Position numbers and translations under genes: made by a program
The notes under the pieces: model-generated
Databases searched by the model: none
Seen by the model: the letters and a program-made list of their open reading frames with translations, nothing else
What the model was told of the DNA's origin: nothing
In this document: positions 51,072 through 60,036 of the stretch, in pieces
Layout: each line of letters starts with the position of its first letter
Position numbering within the stretch: position 1 is the first letter of the stretch
Assembly (NCBI GenBank): GCA_025363655.1
Contig: JANYDK010000073.1
Span: forward strand, 62,001 to 126,000
Direction: 5' to 3'
DNA: 64,000 nt
DNA from: Deltaproteobacteria bacterium
GTDB taxonomy: Bacteria; Myxococcota_A; Polyangia; Polyangiales; JADJMO01

Positions 51072-52444
51072 CCCATCACGTCGCGCGCGCGCAGGCCGAA
51101 GAGCCCGAGAATGGGGAGCATCCAGAAGGGCTGCACCAAGTTGGCGAGCGCTTCGCCGAGATCGTAGACCGCCACCATCCAGCCGACGTGCACCTTCAAG
51201 TCGTGCGCGGCCTGCATGACGTAGGGCGCTTCGATCACCCACTTCGAGCCACCGCTGGGGACGAAGACGCCGAGCACCGCCGAGTAGATGGCGATGACCG
51301 CGGGGAACGAGCGCGGCCCGGCGATTTTGGTGAAGAAATGCGCGATGGCGTCGGAGAGCCCGGAGCCGACCATCACCCCGGCAATGCCTGCGTAGAAGGG
51401 GAATTGGAGGATGACGCCCCACACCCCGGGGGTGGCTTCGCGTACGGCACGCATGAGACGCGCAGGAGTTCCGTGAAGGAGCACGCCGAGCGTGAGGAAC
51501 GCGAGGTTGAGGGTGTCGAGGGTGAGCGCGTTGAGGACCCCGGTGCCGTTCTTCACGTTTTCGAAGAAGTGCCCGGCGAGGTATCCGAGCGAGAGGATGG
51601 CGACGAGCATGTTGAGGTGCGGCTGGTGCTCGAGCCATTCCCCGGGAGTGCCGCGCCTCGGAGGATCGGGAGCGTCGAGTGGCGAGGGGCCGAGCGTGAT
51701 GCCGAGGTCTTCGGCGCTGCGTGCGGAGCGTCTGCTCGGTGCGGCGAGGTACATCACGAGCGTCACCAACATCAGCTCGACGAGCACGCTGAGGAGGCTC
51801 TGCCAAAGAAAGATGGTGCTCGTCAGCGGGATGACGCCGTCGCGCACGAGCCCGTCCGGTCCACGCACGATCATCCTTATTTTCTCGGGCATCGCGCTCT
51901 GCGTGGCCATTTGCAGAGCGGCCGATCCCGAGAGCCCTTGGGCCCAGATGCTGCCGAGGCCGAGGAACGCGCTGGCGGCGAGCGCGCGATAGTCGACCCC
52001 GCGCACGCGACGGGCGACCTCCTTCGCCAACATCGCGCTGAAGATGAGCGAGAATCCCCAGTTGAACCACGAGGAGATCATCGCGAAGGCGGCCACCATC
52101 GCGACGGCGCGTCGTGGATCGCGCGGGACCGATGCGATCGCGGCGATCAGTCGGTACATCGGCTTGGTGGTCGCCAAGACGTAGCCGGTGATGATCACCA
52201 TCGCCATCGAGAGCGTGAACGGCGCGAGCGACCAGAAGCCGCGCCCCCATGCACGGACGACTTCGTGCGTCGCAGTCGCGAATCCGACGCTGCTCTTGCG
52301 CGTCCACACCGCAGCGACGACCACGAGCACGGTGGCCGCGAGCGCGAAGACGAAGGCGTCCGGCACCCAGCGTTCGGCGAAGCGCGTGAACGCCGCCGCT
52401 ATGCGCGAGAGACGTCCTTCCGGCTCATCGAGAGATCGGTTCAC
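50984..52444 (-). CDS. AtoE-like short-chain fatty acid transporter
   Basis: 486 residues with about twelve hydrophobic segments. The sequence shows the AtoE/TIGR00366 hallmarks: FAERWVPDAFVFALAATVLV at the N-terminus, WFNWGFSLIFSAMLAKEVARR, LSGSAALQMA, VPSGGSKWVIEAPYVMQAA, and a final LGLFGLRARDVMGYTFL. AtoE moves acetoacetate or short fatty acids across the inner membrane. A GTG start overlaps the zinc-ribbon stop by four bases, so these two genes are co-translated. The 3' end overlaps fpg antisense. Confidence 0.9.
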   Translation of the reverse strand: MNRSLDEPEGRLSRIAAAFTRFAERWVPDAFVFALAATVLVVVAAVWTRKSSVGFATATHEVVRAWGRGFWSLAPFTLSMAMVIITGYVLATTKPMYRLIAAIASVPRDPRRAVAMVAAFAMISSWFNWGFSLIFSAMLAKEVARRVRGVDYRALAASAFLGLGSIWAQGLSGSAALQMATQSAMPEKIRMIVRGPDGLVRDGVIPLTSTIFLWQSLLSVLVELMLVTLVMYLAAPSRRSARSAEDLGITLGPSPLDAPDPPRRGTPGEWLEHQPHLNMLVAILSLGYLAGHFFENVKNGTGVLNALTLDTLNLAFLTLGVLLHGTPARLMRAVREATPGVWGVILQFPFYAGIAGVMVGSGLSDAIAHFFTKIAGPRSFPAVIAIYSAVLGVFVPSGGSKWVIEAPYVMQAAHDLKVHVGWMVAVYDLGEALANLVQPFWMLPILGLFGLRARDVMGYTFLVFLVLVPVVLVLVTVLGATLPYPL

Positions 52445-52965
52445 TTGTCGTCGGAGGAGCCGAAGCCACCGCCACCGCGCGATCCGCTCGATCCGCCGGT
52501 GGATCCGGAGCTCCCGCCGTCGCCGCCGATAACTTGGTTGAACTCGGAGAGGACGCCGCCGCCGCCATTCGAACCCGAGCTCGAACCCGAAGAAGAGCTG
52601 GACGAGTCACCGCCGAAGAGCGCGCCGAGGATCGGCACCGCCGCGCCGAGGACCGCAGCGCCGGTGGCGAGGAGCTGTTGTTTGCGGACGGCTTCGTCGT
52701 GGGCGGCCTTGCGCTCTTTCATGCCGGCGAAAGCTTCCCCGCACTGCTGGCAATTGGGCGCCACCAGCATCGAGGTGCGCGTGCAGAAGAGGCACTGCGC
52801 GACGTAGTGGCACTTGGTGCAGGCGGAGGCGTCGTGCATGTTGGCGTGGTGGCAAGCAGGGCACATGACCGCGCTCGCGCCATCTTCGCCGGCGGTTCCG
52901 CAGAACTCGCAGACGATCTCTCCGGCCTTGAAGGGTGCGCCACACTTGTCGCAGGCTGCGTCCAT
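52441..52965 (-). CDS. Multi zinc-ribbon protein with Gly/Ser-rich tail
   Basis: The first 100 residues carry five Cys pairs of the C-x2-C type (CDKCG, CEFCG, CPACHH, CTKCHY, CLFC plus CQQCG), forming several zinc ribbons. A hydrophobic segment (LLATGAAVLGAAVPILGALF, ~97-116) could anchor it in the membrane, and a Gly/Ser-rich tail follows. No DNA-binding motif is evident. Co-translation with the transporter suggests a membrane-associated role, otherwise unknown. Confidence 0.8.
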   Translation of the reverse strand: MDAACDKCGAPFKAGEIVCEFCGTAGEDGASAVMCPACHHANMHDASACTKCHYVAQCLFCTRTSMLVAPNCQQCGEAFAGMKERKAAHDEAVRKQQLLATGAAVLGAAVPILGALFGGDSSSSSSGSSSGSNGGGGVLSEFNQVIGGDGGSSGSTGGSSGSRGGGGFGSSDDK

Positions 52966-53108
52966 GGGGAGCCAGCGTAGGCTCGTATCGCCAAAGATGG
53001 CTTCGCAACTTTGGCCGTCTGGTCGATCTCACTTCGCTCGGTCGCCGGACTCCCGCGAATCGGGCGTTTTTGACGACGCACGCGGCCGCAGGTGGTACCC
53101 GGAGGGCG

Positions 53109-54782
53109 ATGTCGAACCGACCTCCGTTGCGCGCGGCGATCGCCGACCCTTCGTTCACGCCAGCGGCCAAAGAGGGCGAGGCGGTGCTCGCCTTGCTCAT
53201 CGATGCCGACGAGGCCGACGAAAAAGTGCGCGAGCACGCCGAACGGGCGCTCGCGCGGATGGGCGCCAGCGGTGCGGCGTTGGTGCAGACGCACCTCGCT
53301 GCTGTCGAGACGCAGCCGGAAGCCCGGGCGGCGATGCTTCGCGTCCTCGGTCGCGTGGCGCAAAGGCGTGACGTCGGCACGGAGACGCAGGCGAGCGTGC
53401 TCCAATCTCTCCTCGGTGGTCTCGACGACGTCGATCCGCGGGGTCAGCGTGCGGCGGCGCAGGCGCTTGGAAAGCTGGGTGAGAGCGAACCGGTGGAGAC
53501 GGCGCTGCTGGCAAAGCTGGGAGGAGCTGCGCCTCCGTTGCGGCGCACGCTCGTCGAGGCACTGGGCAAGGTCGGCGGCGCACGCGCGCTCGAAGCGTTG
53601 CGCGCGATCGACGCAGGCACGGAAAAAGACGCCTCGCAGTCGAAAGTGCTCGCCGACGCGCTGACCAAGTTGTTGCGCGTCCCGGCGCGTGAAGGATCCG
53701 TCGCCTCCGTCACGCCGATCGACCTGCGCGCCCGACTGCCGCGCGACACCGAGGTCGTCTTTCATTGTCGCGGCGGCCTCGAGGCCCTCGTCGAGGACGA
53801 GCTCAACCAACGTTTTCGCGGCGAACGTACGCGCATCGCCCGCGTCGGCGCCGTGATGCTGGTCACCGACCGCCCGCTCGCCGAGCTGCAAGAAGTGCGT
53901 ACGCCTCTCTATTTCGGTTTCCCGCTCCCTGCGCCAGAGGTCGAAAAATCGGGCGAATCGAGCGCCGCGGTGGTCTCGGCGATGACCCACGAGCGCACGC
54001 GCGCGCTCCTCGCCGCCATCACCCGCGGGCCCGTGCGCTATCGACTCGAGTGGGCCGCGGCCGGACACCAGCGCGGGGCGACGTACGAATGCGCGCGAGA
54101 AATCGGCCGTATTTCTCCGATGTTGGTCAACGATCCGCGCGGCAGTGACTGGGAGGCCGTCGTCGCCATCGGGCGCGGTCGGACGTTCGTGGAGCTATGG
54201 CCGCGCGGTCTCGACGATCCGCGCACGCGTTGGCGACGAGGTGACGTCGCCGGAGCCTCGCATCCGACCATCGCCGCGGCGCTGGTGCGCATCGCCGGCA
54301 TCGACGGACGCGACGTGGTGTGGGATCCCTTCGTCGGCTCGGGGCTCGAGCTCGTCGAACGTGGTCTCGCGGGCGACGTGCGCGCGCTCTACGGCAGCGA
54401 CCTCGACGAGAAGGCCCTCGAGGTCGCCCACCGAAACCTGAAGAGCGCCGGCGTGCGCGCCCAACTCTTCGTCGGCGACGCCCGGCGTGCCCGTCCCGAG
54501 CTGGCGCCGACGGTCATCATCACCAACCCTCCGTTCGGCAAGCGCGTACGCATCGACGACGACGTCGGCGAGCTCCTCGACGGCTTCGTCGCCCACGCCG
54601 CCGCCCTGCTCCCTGTCGGAGGCAGCCTCGTCTGGATCTCTCCACGCGCCGATCGAAGCGTCGCCAAGGCCGAGGCCTGCGGCCTCACGGTCGATCTGCG
54701 GATGCCGGTCGACATGGGAGGCTTCACCGCCGAAGCGCAGCGATTCCTCAAGAAATCGAGCGGCGATGGACGAAAAGCATAA
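53109..54782 (+). CDS. HEAT-repeat/RNA methyltransferase-like fusion protein
   Basis: 557 residues. Residues ~15-185 are helical repeats of the HEAT type (AVLALLIDADEADEKVREHAERALARMG, LLGGLDDVDPRGQRAAAQALGKLG). The rest resembles RlmK/RsmL-type THUMP-associated methyltransferases, with SAM-binding DPFVGSGLELVERG (~407) and the NPPF motif (NPPFGKRV, ~472). The NPPF tetrad methylates N in nucleic-acid bases. A classical THUMP domain is only weakly visible. Its stop overlaps the HD-domain gene, forming an operon with YbaK. Confidence 0.8.
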   Translation: MSNRPPLRAAIADPSFTPAAKEGEAVLALLIDADEADEKVREHAERALARMGASGAALVQTHLAAVETQPEARAAMLRVLGRVAQRRDVGTETQASVLQSLLGGLDDVDPRGQRAAAQALGKLGESEPVETALLAKLGGAAPPLRRTLVEALGKVGGARALEALRAIDAGTEKDASQSKVLADALTKLLRVPAREGSVASVTPIDLRARLPRDTEVVFHCRGGLEALVEDELNQRFRGERTRIARVGAVMLVTDRPLAELQEVRTPLYFGFPLPAPEVEKSGESSAAVVSAMTHERTRALLAAITRGPVRYRLEWAAAGHQRGATYECAREIGRISPMLVNDPRGSDWEAVVAIGRGRTFVELWPRGLDDPRTRWRRGDVAGASHPTIAAALVRIAGIDGRDVVWDPFVGSGLELVERGLAGDVRALYGSDLDEKALEVAHRNLKSAGVRAQLFVGDARRARPELAPTVIITNPPFGKRVRIDDDVGELLDGFVAHAAALLPVGGSLVWISPRADRSVAKAEACGLTVDLRMPVDMGGFTAEAQRFLKKSSGDGRKA

Positions 54783-55404
54783 CGCACGAATGCACCTTCG
54801 CGCCGAGGTCGAGAGGCGGATGGAAGGGCGGATGCCCGCGCACGATCTCTCGCACGTCGATCGCGTCGCGTCGCTCGCCGCGCGCATCGCCGAAGCCGAA
54901 GGCGCCGACGTCGACGTCTGCGTCACCGCTGCGCTCCTCCACGAGCTCGTCAACTTGGCGAAAGATCATCCCGACTCCTCACGCTCGGGCGATCTCTGCG
55001 CGATCGAGGCGGCCGTAGTCCTCGGCGTGCGCGGCCATGACGCGATCTTCATCGAGGCCGTCGTCGCCGCCATCCGCGATCACGCGTTCTCCAAAGGCGC
55101 GAGCCCGCCGTCGCTCGAGGCACGCATCCTCCAAGACGCCGATCGCCTCGACGCCATCGGCGCGGTCGGCATCGCGCGCTGCTTCGCCACCACCACCGAG
55201 ATGCGAAGACCGTTCTTCGCGACGAGCGATCCGTTCTGCAAAAATCGCCCGCCCGAGGACAAGCGCTTCGGGCTCGATCACTTCTATCGCAAGCTCTTGC
55301 GCATCGACGCCGGCCTCCACACGGTGGCCGCGCGAAAGCTCGCCGTCTCGCGTGTCTCGGCGATGCGCGCGTTCCTCGCCTCCCTCGAGGACGAGCTCAC
55401 GTGA
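54766..55404 (+). CDS. HD-domain phosphohydrolase
   Basis: 212 residues. The metal-binding residues of an HD hydrolase are present: the first His in HDLSHVDRV, the HE in LLHELVNLAKDH, and the late Asp in ILQDADRLDAIGAVGI. It resembles YedJ/YpgQ-type HD proteins that act on nucleotides. The ATG is 17 nt inside the preceding gene; a Met at residue 9 is another option. A GTGA overlap follows with ybaK. Reaction unknown; nucleotide pyrophosphohydrolase is a fair guess. Confidence 0.85.
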   Translation: MDEKHNARMHLRAEVERRMEGRMPAHDLSHVDRVASLAARIAEAEGADVDVCVTAALLHELVNLAKDHPDSSRSGDLCAIEAAVVLGVRGHDAIFIEAVVAAIRDHAFSKGASPPSLEARILQDADRLDAIGAVGIARCFATTTEMRRPFFATSDPFCKNRPPEDKRFGLDHFYRKLLRIDAGLHTVAARKLAVSRVSAMRAFLASLEDELT

Positions 55405-55889
55405 GCGCGCCGGTGAAGACGAACGCGGTGCGGGTGCTCGACCGGCTCGGCATTCGTTACGAGCTCCGCGGGTACGAGGTCGACGAGGACGACCTCTCCG
55501 CCGAGACGGTGGCGAAGAAGGTCGGGCTCCCCGCGGAGCAGGTGTGGAAGACGTTGGTCGCGCGCGGCGATCGCAGCGGCATCCTCCTCGCGGTGGTCGC
55601 CGGAGACGCCGAGCTCGATCTCAAGGCGCTGGCGAAGGCGAGCGGCGATCGCAAGGTCGAGGTCGTCGGTCTGAAAGAGGTGCAACCGCTCACCGGATAC
55701 ATCCGCGGCGGCGTCACCGTCTTCGCCTGCAAGAAGGACTATCCCGTCTTCGTCGACGAGATGATCGAGCTCTGCGACGTGGTCTCGGTCTCCGCCGGCG
55801 TGCGCGGGACGCAGATCTTCCTCGCCCCTGCCGACTACCTCCGCGCCGCCTCCGCGACGGTGGCGCCGATCGCCAAGTCGAAATCGTGA
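55401..55889 (+). CDS. ybaK: YbaK/EbsC-type aminoacyl-tRNA deacylase
   Basis: A GTG start overlaps the HD gene stop. The 162-residue protein has the YbaK fold: NAVRVLDRLGIRYELRGYEV, AEQVWKTLVARGDRSGILLAVVAGDAELDLKALAK, VGLKEVQPLTGYIRGGVTVFACKKDYPVFVDE, and the SAGVRGTQIFLAPADYL end. It clears Cys-tRNA(Pro) made in error by ProRS in the cytoplasm. The catalytic Lys is in the VWKTL motif. Confidence 0.92.
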   Translation: MSAPVKTNAVRVLDRLGIRYELRGYEVDEDDLSAETVAKKVGLPAEQVWKTLVARGDRSGILLAVVAGDAELDLKALAKASGDRKVEVVGLKEVQPLTGYIRGGVTVFACKKDYPVFVDEMIELCDVVSVSAGVRGTQIFLAPADYLRAASATVAPIAKSKS

Positions 55890-55971
55890 CTCGGCTCCGC
55901 GAAGGCACACCCTCCGCTCGGACGCCCAGCTCGGATCGGCGCCCCGCACCGCCTGCGGTATAGGCTGGCGC

Positions 55972-57159
55972 ATGCGCGATCGAATCGTCGCTCGGCTCTC
56001 CGAGCTCCAGCCCACGCTCGTCGAACGGCGGCGCGATTTCCATCGTCACCCCGAGCTCGCTTTGCACGAGCATCGCACCTCCGAGATCGTCGCCGATTGG
56101 CTCACGCGCCTCGGCCTCGAGGTGCAGACGAAGGTCTTCGGCACTGGCGTGGTCGGGCGTATTCGCGGCAAATCCAAGGGGAAACATCGCACCATCGCGC
56201 TTCGGGCCGACATGGACGCGCTCCCCATCCAAGACGCCAAGGTCGGTCACCGCGACTACGCCAGCACCGTCCCCGGCGTGATGCACGCGTGCGGTCACGA
56301 CGCGCACGTGACGATGCTCCTCGGCGCCGCGACCGTCCTCACGGAGCTTCGAGACGACCTCGCCGGCGACGTCGTTCTACTCTTCCAGCCCGCCGAAGAA
56401 GGCGTCGGCGGCGCCGAGCCGATGATCAAGGCGGGCGTGCTCGAAGGGGTCGACTTCATCCTCGGTCAGCACATGACGCCCTTGCAGCCGGCGGGCGAGG
56501 TCGGCGTCAGCCATGGTCCAGCGATGGCCGCGGCAGACAAGTTTCTCCTCAAAATCCGCGGCAAAGGGGGCCACGGCGCCTATCCGCACCTCACCGTCGA
56601 CGCCGTGCAAATCAGCGCGCAGGTGATCACCGCGCTGCAGGCGATCGTCGCACGTACCGTCGATCCGCTGCAGAGCGCGGTCGTCTCGGTCGGCACCATT
56701 CACGGCGGCTACAACTTCAACGTCATCGCCGACGTCGTCGAGATGAAGGGCACCGTCCGCTCCTTCGACGCGACGCTTCGTCGTGAGCTCCACGCCCGTC
56801 TCGAGAAGATCGTGCGCGGCGTGACCGAAGCCTACGGCGCGAGCTACGAGCTCGACTACGAGTACCACTACCCGCCGACGATCAACCACGCGTCGGGCGT
56901 CGCGCACGTGCTCGCGGTCGCCGACCAGGCGCTCGGGCAAGGCAAGGCGCAGATCGTCGCGCCGTCGATGGGGGCCGAAGATTTCTCCTATTTTCTCGAG
57001 AAAATCCCCGGCTGCTTCTATTGGATCGGCGGACGCGCCAAGGACCCGATCGATCCCGGCTACGGCCTCCACCACCCGGCCTTCGACATCGACGAGACCG
57101 CGCTCTCGGTCGGCGCGCAGATGTTCGTCGAAGGCTCGATGAGCTACCTCGCGGGCTGA
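55972..57159 (+). CDS. M20 family amidohydrolase/deacylase
   Basis: 395 residues. Zinc-ligand motifs: DFHRHPELALHE, ALRADMDALPIQ, VMHACGHDAHVTMLLGAA, FQPAEEGVGGAEPMI, and MGAEDFSYFLEK. These fit the IAA-amino-acid hydrolase/hippuricase group (M20D), which cleaves acyl-amino acids. The dimerisation lid shows GKGGHGAYPHLTVD, as usual. No signal peptide. It lies 82 bp after ybaK. Confidence 0.93.
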   Translation: MRDRIVARLSELQPTLVERRRDFHRHPELALHEHRTSEIVADWLTRLGLEVQTKVFGTGVVGRIRGKSKGKHRTIALRADMDALPIQDAKVGHRDYASTVPGVMHACGHDAHVTMLLGAATVLTELRDDLAGDVVLLFQPAEEGVGGAEPMIKAGVLEGVDFILGQHMTPLQPAGEVGVSHGPAMAAADKFLLKIRGKGGHGAYPHLTVDAVQISAQVITALQAIVARTVDPLQSAVVSVGTIHGGYNFNVIADVVEMKGTVRSFDATLRRELHARLEKIVRGVTEAYGASYELDYEYHYPPTINHASGVAHVLAVADQALGQGKAQIVAPSMGAEDFSYFLEKIPGCFYWIGGRAKDPIDPGYGLHHPAFDIDETALSVGAQMFVEGSMSYLAG

Positions 57160-57168
57160 CGCACGCGC

Positions 57169-58416
57169 TCAGGATTGGGCCGGGGCTGGCGGCTTCCACG
57201 CGATCCAGACGAGCGCGCCGGGAATCAGCCACGCACCGGCGACGAGGACTACGCGCGTGTAGCTATGATCGTGGCCGACGACCGCGCCGAGGAGCGGGCT
57301 GACGGCGATGATCACCAGCGACTGCGCGGCCGCGCTGATGCCGCCCGCCAGCGAGACCGCGTCGCGAGGCACGCGCATCATCAGGTCGGAAGTGAAGATC
57401 GCGAAGAGGCCTCCGCATCCGGCGAGCGACATCGCGGCGATCGCGGCAGCCTGCCAGGGGGAGCGTGCTTCGGGCATCAGGACGAGGGTCGCACCGAGCG
57501 TCGCCGCCACCGCGAGCAAGAGACGCGCAGGTCGCCTGTCGGCGTGGCGCGCGAGGTGACGCGACGCCAAATCGCCGAAGGTGATCGAGCCGACGTCGTA
57601 GAGCAGCGGCGGCAGCCAGAGCACCTTGCCGACCTCGCGCTGGGTCATCGCTTGATGCACGACCAGGTATTTCGCGCCCCAATTGAGGACGAATCCCATC
57701 ACCGGCACGACCGCGACGACGACGACGATGGTGCGCCACATCGCGGCGCTGCGAAGGAGATCGATCGCCCGCGTGCGCCTCTCGGGTACGTCGCCTTGCT
57801 TCACGTGTGGCTCGTCGATGTGCGGTCGAACGTCGCTGGCGAACGCGACGCGCAGCCAAATCGGCACCCACAAGAGCCCGACCAACGCCGTACCGAGGAA
57901 AGCGACGCGATAGCCGAAGCGGGCCTCCAACATCGTCGCCAGCGGCGGCGCCAGCATCGCGCCGAAGGAGCTACCGGTGAAGAGGATGCCGAAGCCACGG
58001 GCCCGCTCGGCGAGGGGCAGGGCGCGGGTCATCACCTGCGCGGCGCCGGGAAACGAGGGACTCTCAGCGGCACCGAGCGCGAGCCGCAGCGTGAAGAGCG
58101 CGGCAAACGAGGGGGCGACAGCGTGGAGCGCGGCGACGAACGACCAGACGAGCACCGCCACGAGGAGCCCACGACGCGCGCCGTAGCGATCGATGAGCCA
58201 CCCCGCGACGGGCGCGCCGACGAGGTAGGCGATCGAGAACGCAGCCGTGAGCCAGCCGTACTGCGTCTCGCTGATGTGCAGCTTCTCGGTCACCGTCGGC
58301 GCGAGGACGGCGAGCGTCTGACGATCGAAGTAGCTGATCGCCATCGTGAAGGTGGCGGCGAGGGCCAACGTCCACGCGCGCTTGCGCGAAAGCGGAGGAG
58401 CAACGAAGGCGTTCAT
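57169..58416 (-). CDS. MFS transporter (hexuronate/anion:cation symporter type)
   Basis: 415 residues with twelve predicted helices. The MFS signature between helices 2 and 3 reads GWLIDRYGARRG, and the first helix has ISYFDRQTLAVLAP, the ACS/ExuT-like pattern. The second half begins with FVLNWGAKYLVVHQ. It likely takes up an organic anion (hexuronate, phthalate or similar) with protons. It is convergent with the M20 gene by ten bases. Confidence 0.87.
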   Translation of the reverse strand: MNAFVAPPLSRKRAWTLALAATFTMAISYFDRQTLAVLAPTVTEKLHISETQYGWLTAAFSIAYLVGAPVAGWLIDRYGARRGLLVAVLVWSFVAALHAVAPSFAALFTLRLALGAAESPSFPGAAQVMTRALPLAERARGFGILFTGSSFGAMLAPPLATMLEARFGYRVAFLGTALVGLLWVPIWLRVAFASDVRPHIDEPHVKQGDVPERRTRAIDLLRSAAMWRTIVVVVAVVPVMGFVLNWGAKYLVVHQAMTQREVGKVLWLPPLLYDVGSITFGDLASRHLARHADRRPARLLLAVAATLGATLVLMPEARSPWQAAAIAAMSLAGCGGLFAIFTSDLMMRVPRDAVSLAGGISAAAQSLVIIAVSPLLGAVVGHDHSYTRVVLVAGAWLIPGALVWIAWKPPAPAQS

Positions 58417-58472
58417 CCCGAGCCGCAGGCTACGCCCTCGACACGCGCGGCTCGCGACTTACCTTCCGACCC

Positions 58473-58799
58473 ATGGCAAACACTGCTGCTGCAGGCACGC
58501 GCATGCGCGGGGCACGTCGCGCCGGCATGTGGACTCTCTTGCGTCGCCCGCGCTCTCTCTACCGTTTCTTGATGGATCCCGCGGCGCCGCGCTTCCCCCA
58601 GCTGCTGGCCATCGCCACGCTCATTTACCTGATTTCGCCGATCGATCTCATCCCCGACGTCATCCCCATCCTCGGCTGGCTCGACGATTTGGGGCTCACC
58701 AGCTTCGCCATCGCCTACGTCGCGGCGGCGGCGGCGCGCTACGAAAACGCGCGTCCCGGGTGCGAACCGTCCTTCGCTGCGACGGCGTCGTCACAGTAG
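58473..58799 (+). CDS. DUF1232 (YkvA-like) membrane protein
   Basis: The 108-residue protein carries the DUF1232 motif: FLMDPAAPRFPQLLAIATLIYLISPIDLIPDVIPILGWLDDLGL with the YLISPIDLIPD core. One hydrophobic helix and a short amphipathic stretch. Such proteins sit in the inner membrane; function is unknown. It is divergent from the MFS gene. Confidence 0.87.
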   Translation: MANTAAAGTRMRGARRAGMWTLLRRPRSLYRFLMDPAAPRFPQLLAIATLIYLISPIDLIPDVIPILGWLDDLGLTSFAIAYVAAAAARYENARPGCEPSFAATASSQ

Positions 58800-58868
58800 A
58801 GCGCCGGTGATTCGCGTGATTGCCTACGCCATTCGACGTCACCTTGGCCGGCATCTTCGCTGCATGAC

Positions 58869-60017
58869 ATGCTTCACGTGCAGTCGATGCAGTCGAAGTC
58901 GAGAGGGAGCTGGCTCCGCAGGGTGACGCGAGGTGGACTCCTCGTCGTGCTCGCTTCGACCCTCGCGCTCAGCTGTCGCGGTGCCGACACCAAGCACGGC
59001 GAGCCTCGCGCGTCGGCGATCGAAACGCCGACGATGCCGGCCGCCAATTCCGCCAATTCCGCCAATGCCGCGACCGCCGTTGCGGGTGCTGCGAACGCTG
59101 CGGGCGACGAAGGCGCGCCATCCGAAGGTCCAGCGCTGCCACCGCCGCGGGCGCCCCTCGCGCTCGCGGCGGTGAAGCAATGCACGCCGTGGCCCAACCC
59201 GGTGCCGACGGAGGTCGGGAGCCTCTACGACGTCGTCTACACGTCCCCGCATGGTCAGCCGCAGCACCTCGATTTGGCGTGGCCGAAGGCTCCCGGCGCG
59301 CACCCGATGGTGGTGATGATTCACGGCGGCGCCTGGGTCGGCGGCGATCGCGAGTACCACCGCAACGACATCCTTCGTCTCGCGGGCGCAGGCTACGTCG
59401 CCGCGACCATCGACTATCGGCTGGCGAAGACGCCCGCGAATGCCTTTCCTGCCGCCCTCGAAGACGTGCGCTGCGCGGTGCGATGGCTCCGCCGTGAGGC
59501 GGGTCGCTTCTCGGGCAATCCCGATCGCATCGCCGCCTTCGGGGATTCGTCGGGCGGTCATCTCGCGGCGCTCCTCGCGGTGGCGCCGGAAATTCCGGGA
59601 GATGGCACCTGCCCGATCGTCGACGAGCCTGCCGACGTGCAGGCCGCGGTGCTCGACTACGCGCCCCTCGATTTGCGCGCGTTTCGCACCTATCCCGAGA
59701 GCATCCAGCAAGCGACCTGGGCCTTCCTCGGCGCTCGCCCGGCGTTGGATCCGCCGCTCGTGGCGTTGGCCTCGCCAATCACCCACCTCGACGCGAACGA
59801 TCCGCCGATGCTCGTGCTCCACGCGACGCCCGATCCGGTCGTGCCGGTCCAACAATCGCGCGAATTTGCCCGTGCGTTGCAGGTGGCTGGTGTGCCGTCG
59901 CTCTTCCTCGAGCTGCCCGACTTGCCGCACGGGTTCCTCGTCCTCGGCTCGGGAGAAATCCTCCGGACGCCGACGTGCACGACGATGGCCTTCCTCGACG
60001 CCACGCTCAAACGCTGA
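58869..60017 (+). CDS. Lipoprotein alpha/beta hydrolase (esterase/HSL-like)
   Basis: A signal peptide with lipobox ALSC (~residue 36) and an Asn/Ala-rich linker is followed by an alpha/beta-hydrolase of the BD-FAE/HSL type: MIHGGAWVGGDREYH oxyanion motif, nucleophile Ser in FGDSSGGHLAA, Asp in LHATPDPVVP, His in PHGFLV. It likely hydrolyses carboxylic esters at the cell surface. The A-N-S repeat in the linker (NSANSANAAT) is encoded by a nine-base repeat. Confidence 0.88.
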   Translation: MLHVQSMQSKSRGSWLRRVTRGGLLVVLASTLALSCRGADTKHGEPRASAIETPTMPAANSANSANAATAVAGAANAAGDEGAPSEGPALPPPRAPLALAAVKQCTPWPNPVPTEVGSLYDVVYTSPHGQPQHLDLAWPKAPGAHPMVVMIHGGAWVGGDREYHRNDILRLAGAGYVAATIDYRLAKTPANAFPAALEDVRCAVRWLRREAGRFSGNPDRIAAFGDSSGGHLAALLAVAPEIPGDGTCPIVDEPADVQAAVLDYAPLDLRAFRTYPESIQQATWAFLGARPALDPPLVALASPITHLDANDPPMLVLHATPDPVVPVQQSREFARALQVAGVPSLFLELPDLPHGFLVLGSGEILRTPTCTTMAFLDATLKR

Positions 60018-60036
60018 ATCGCTTCTCGTGGAGCGC

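Noticed and set aside
51188-52807. 539-codon plus-strand frame
   Set aside because: Antisense to the AtoE-like transporter; His/Arg/Glu-rich composition, no motif.
57175-58572. 465-codon plus-strand frame
   Set aside because: Antisense to the MFS transporter; extremely Arg/Asp/Glu-rich.
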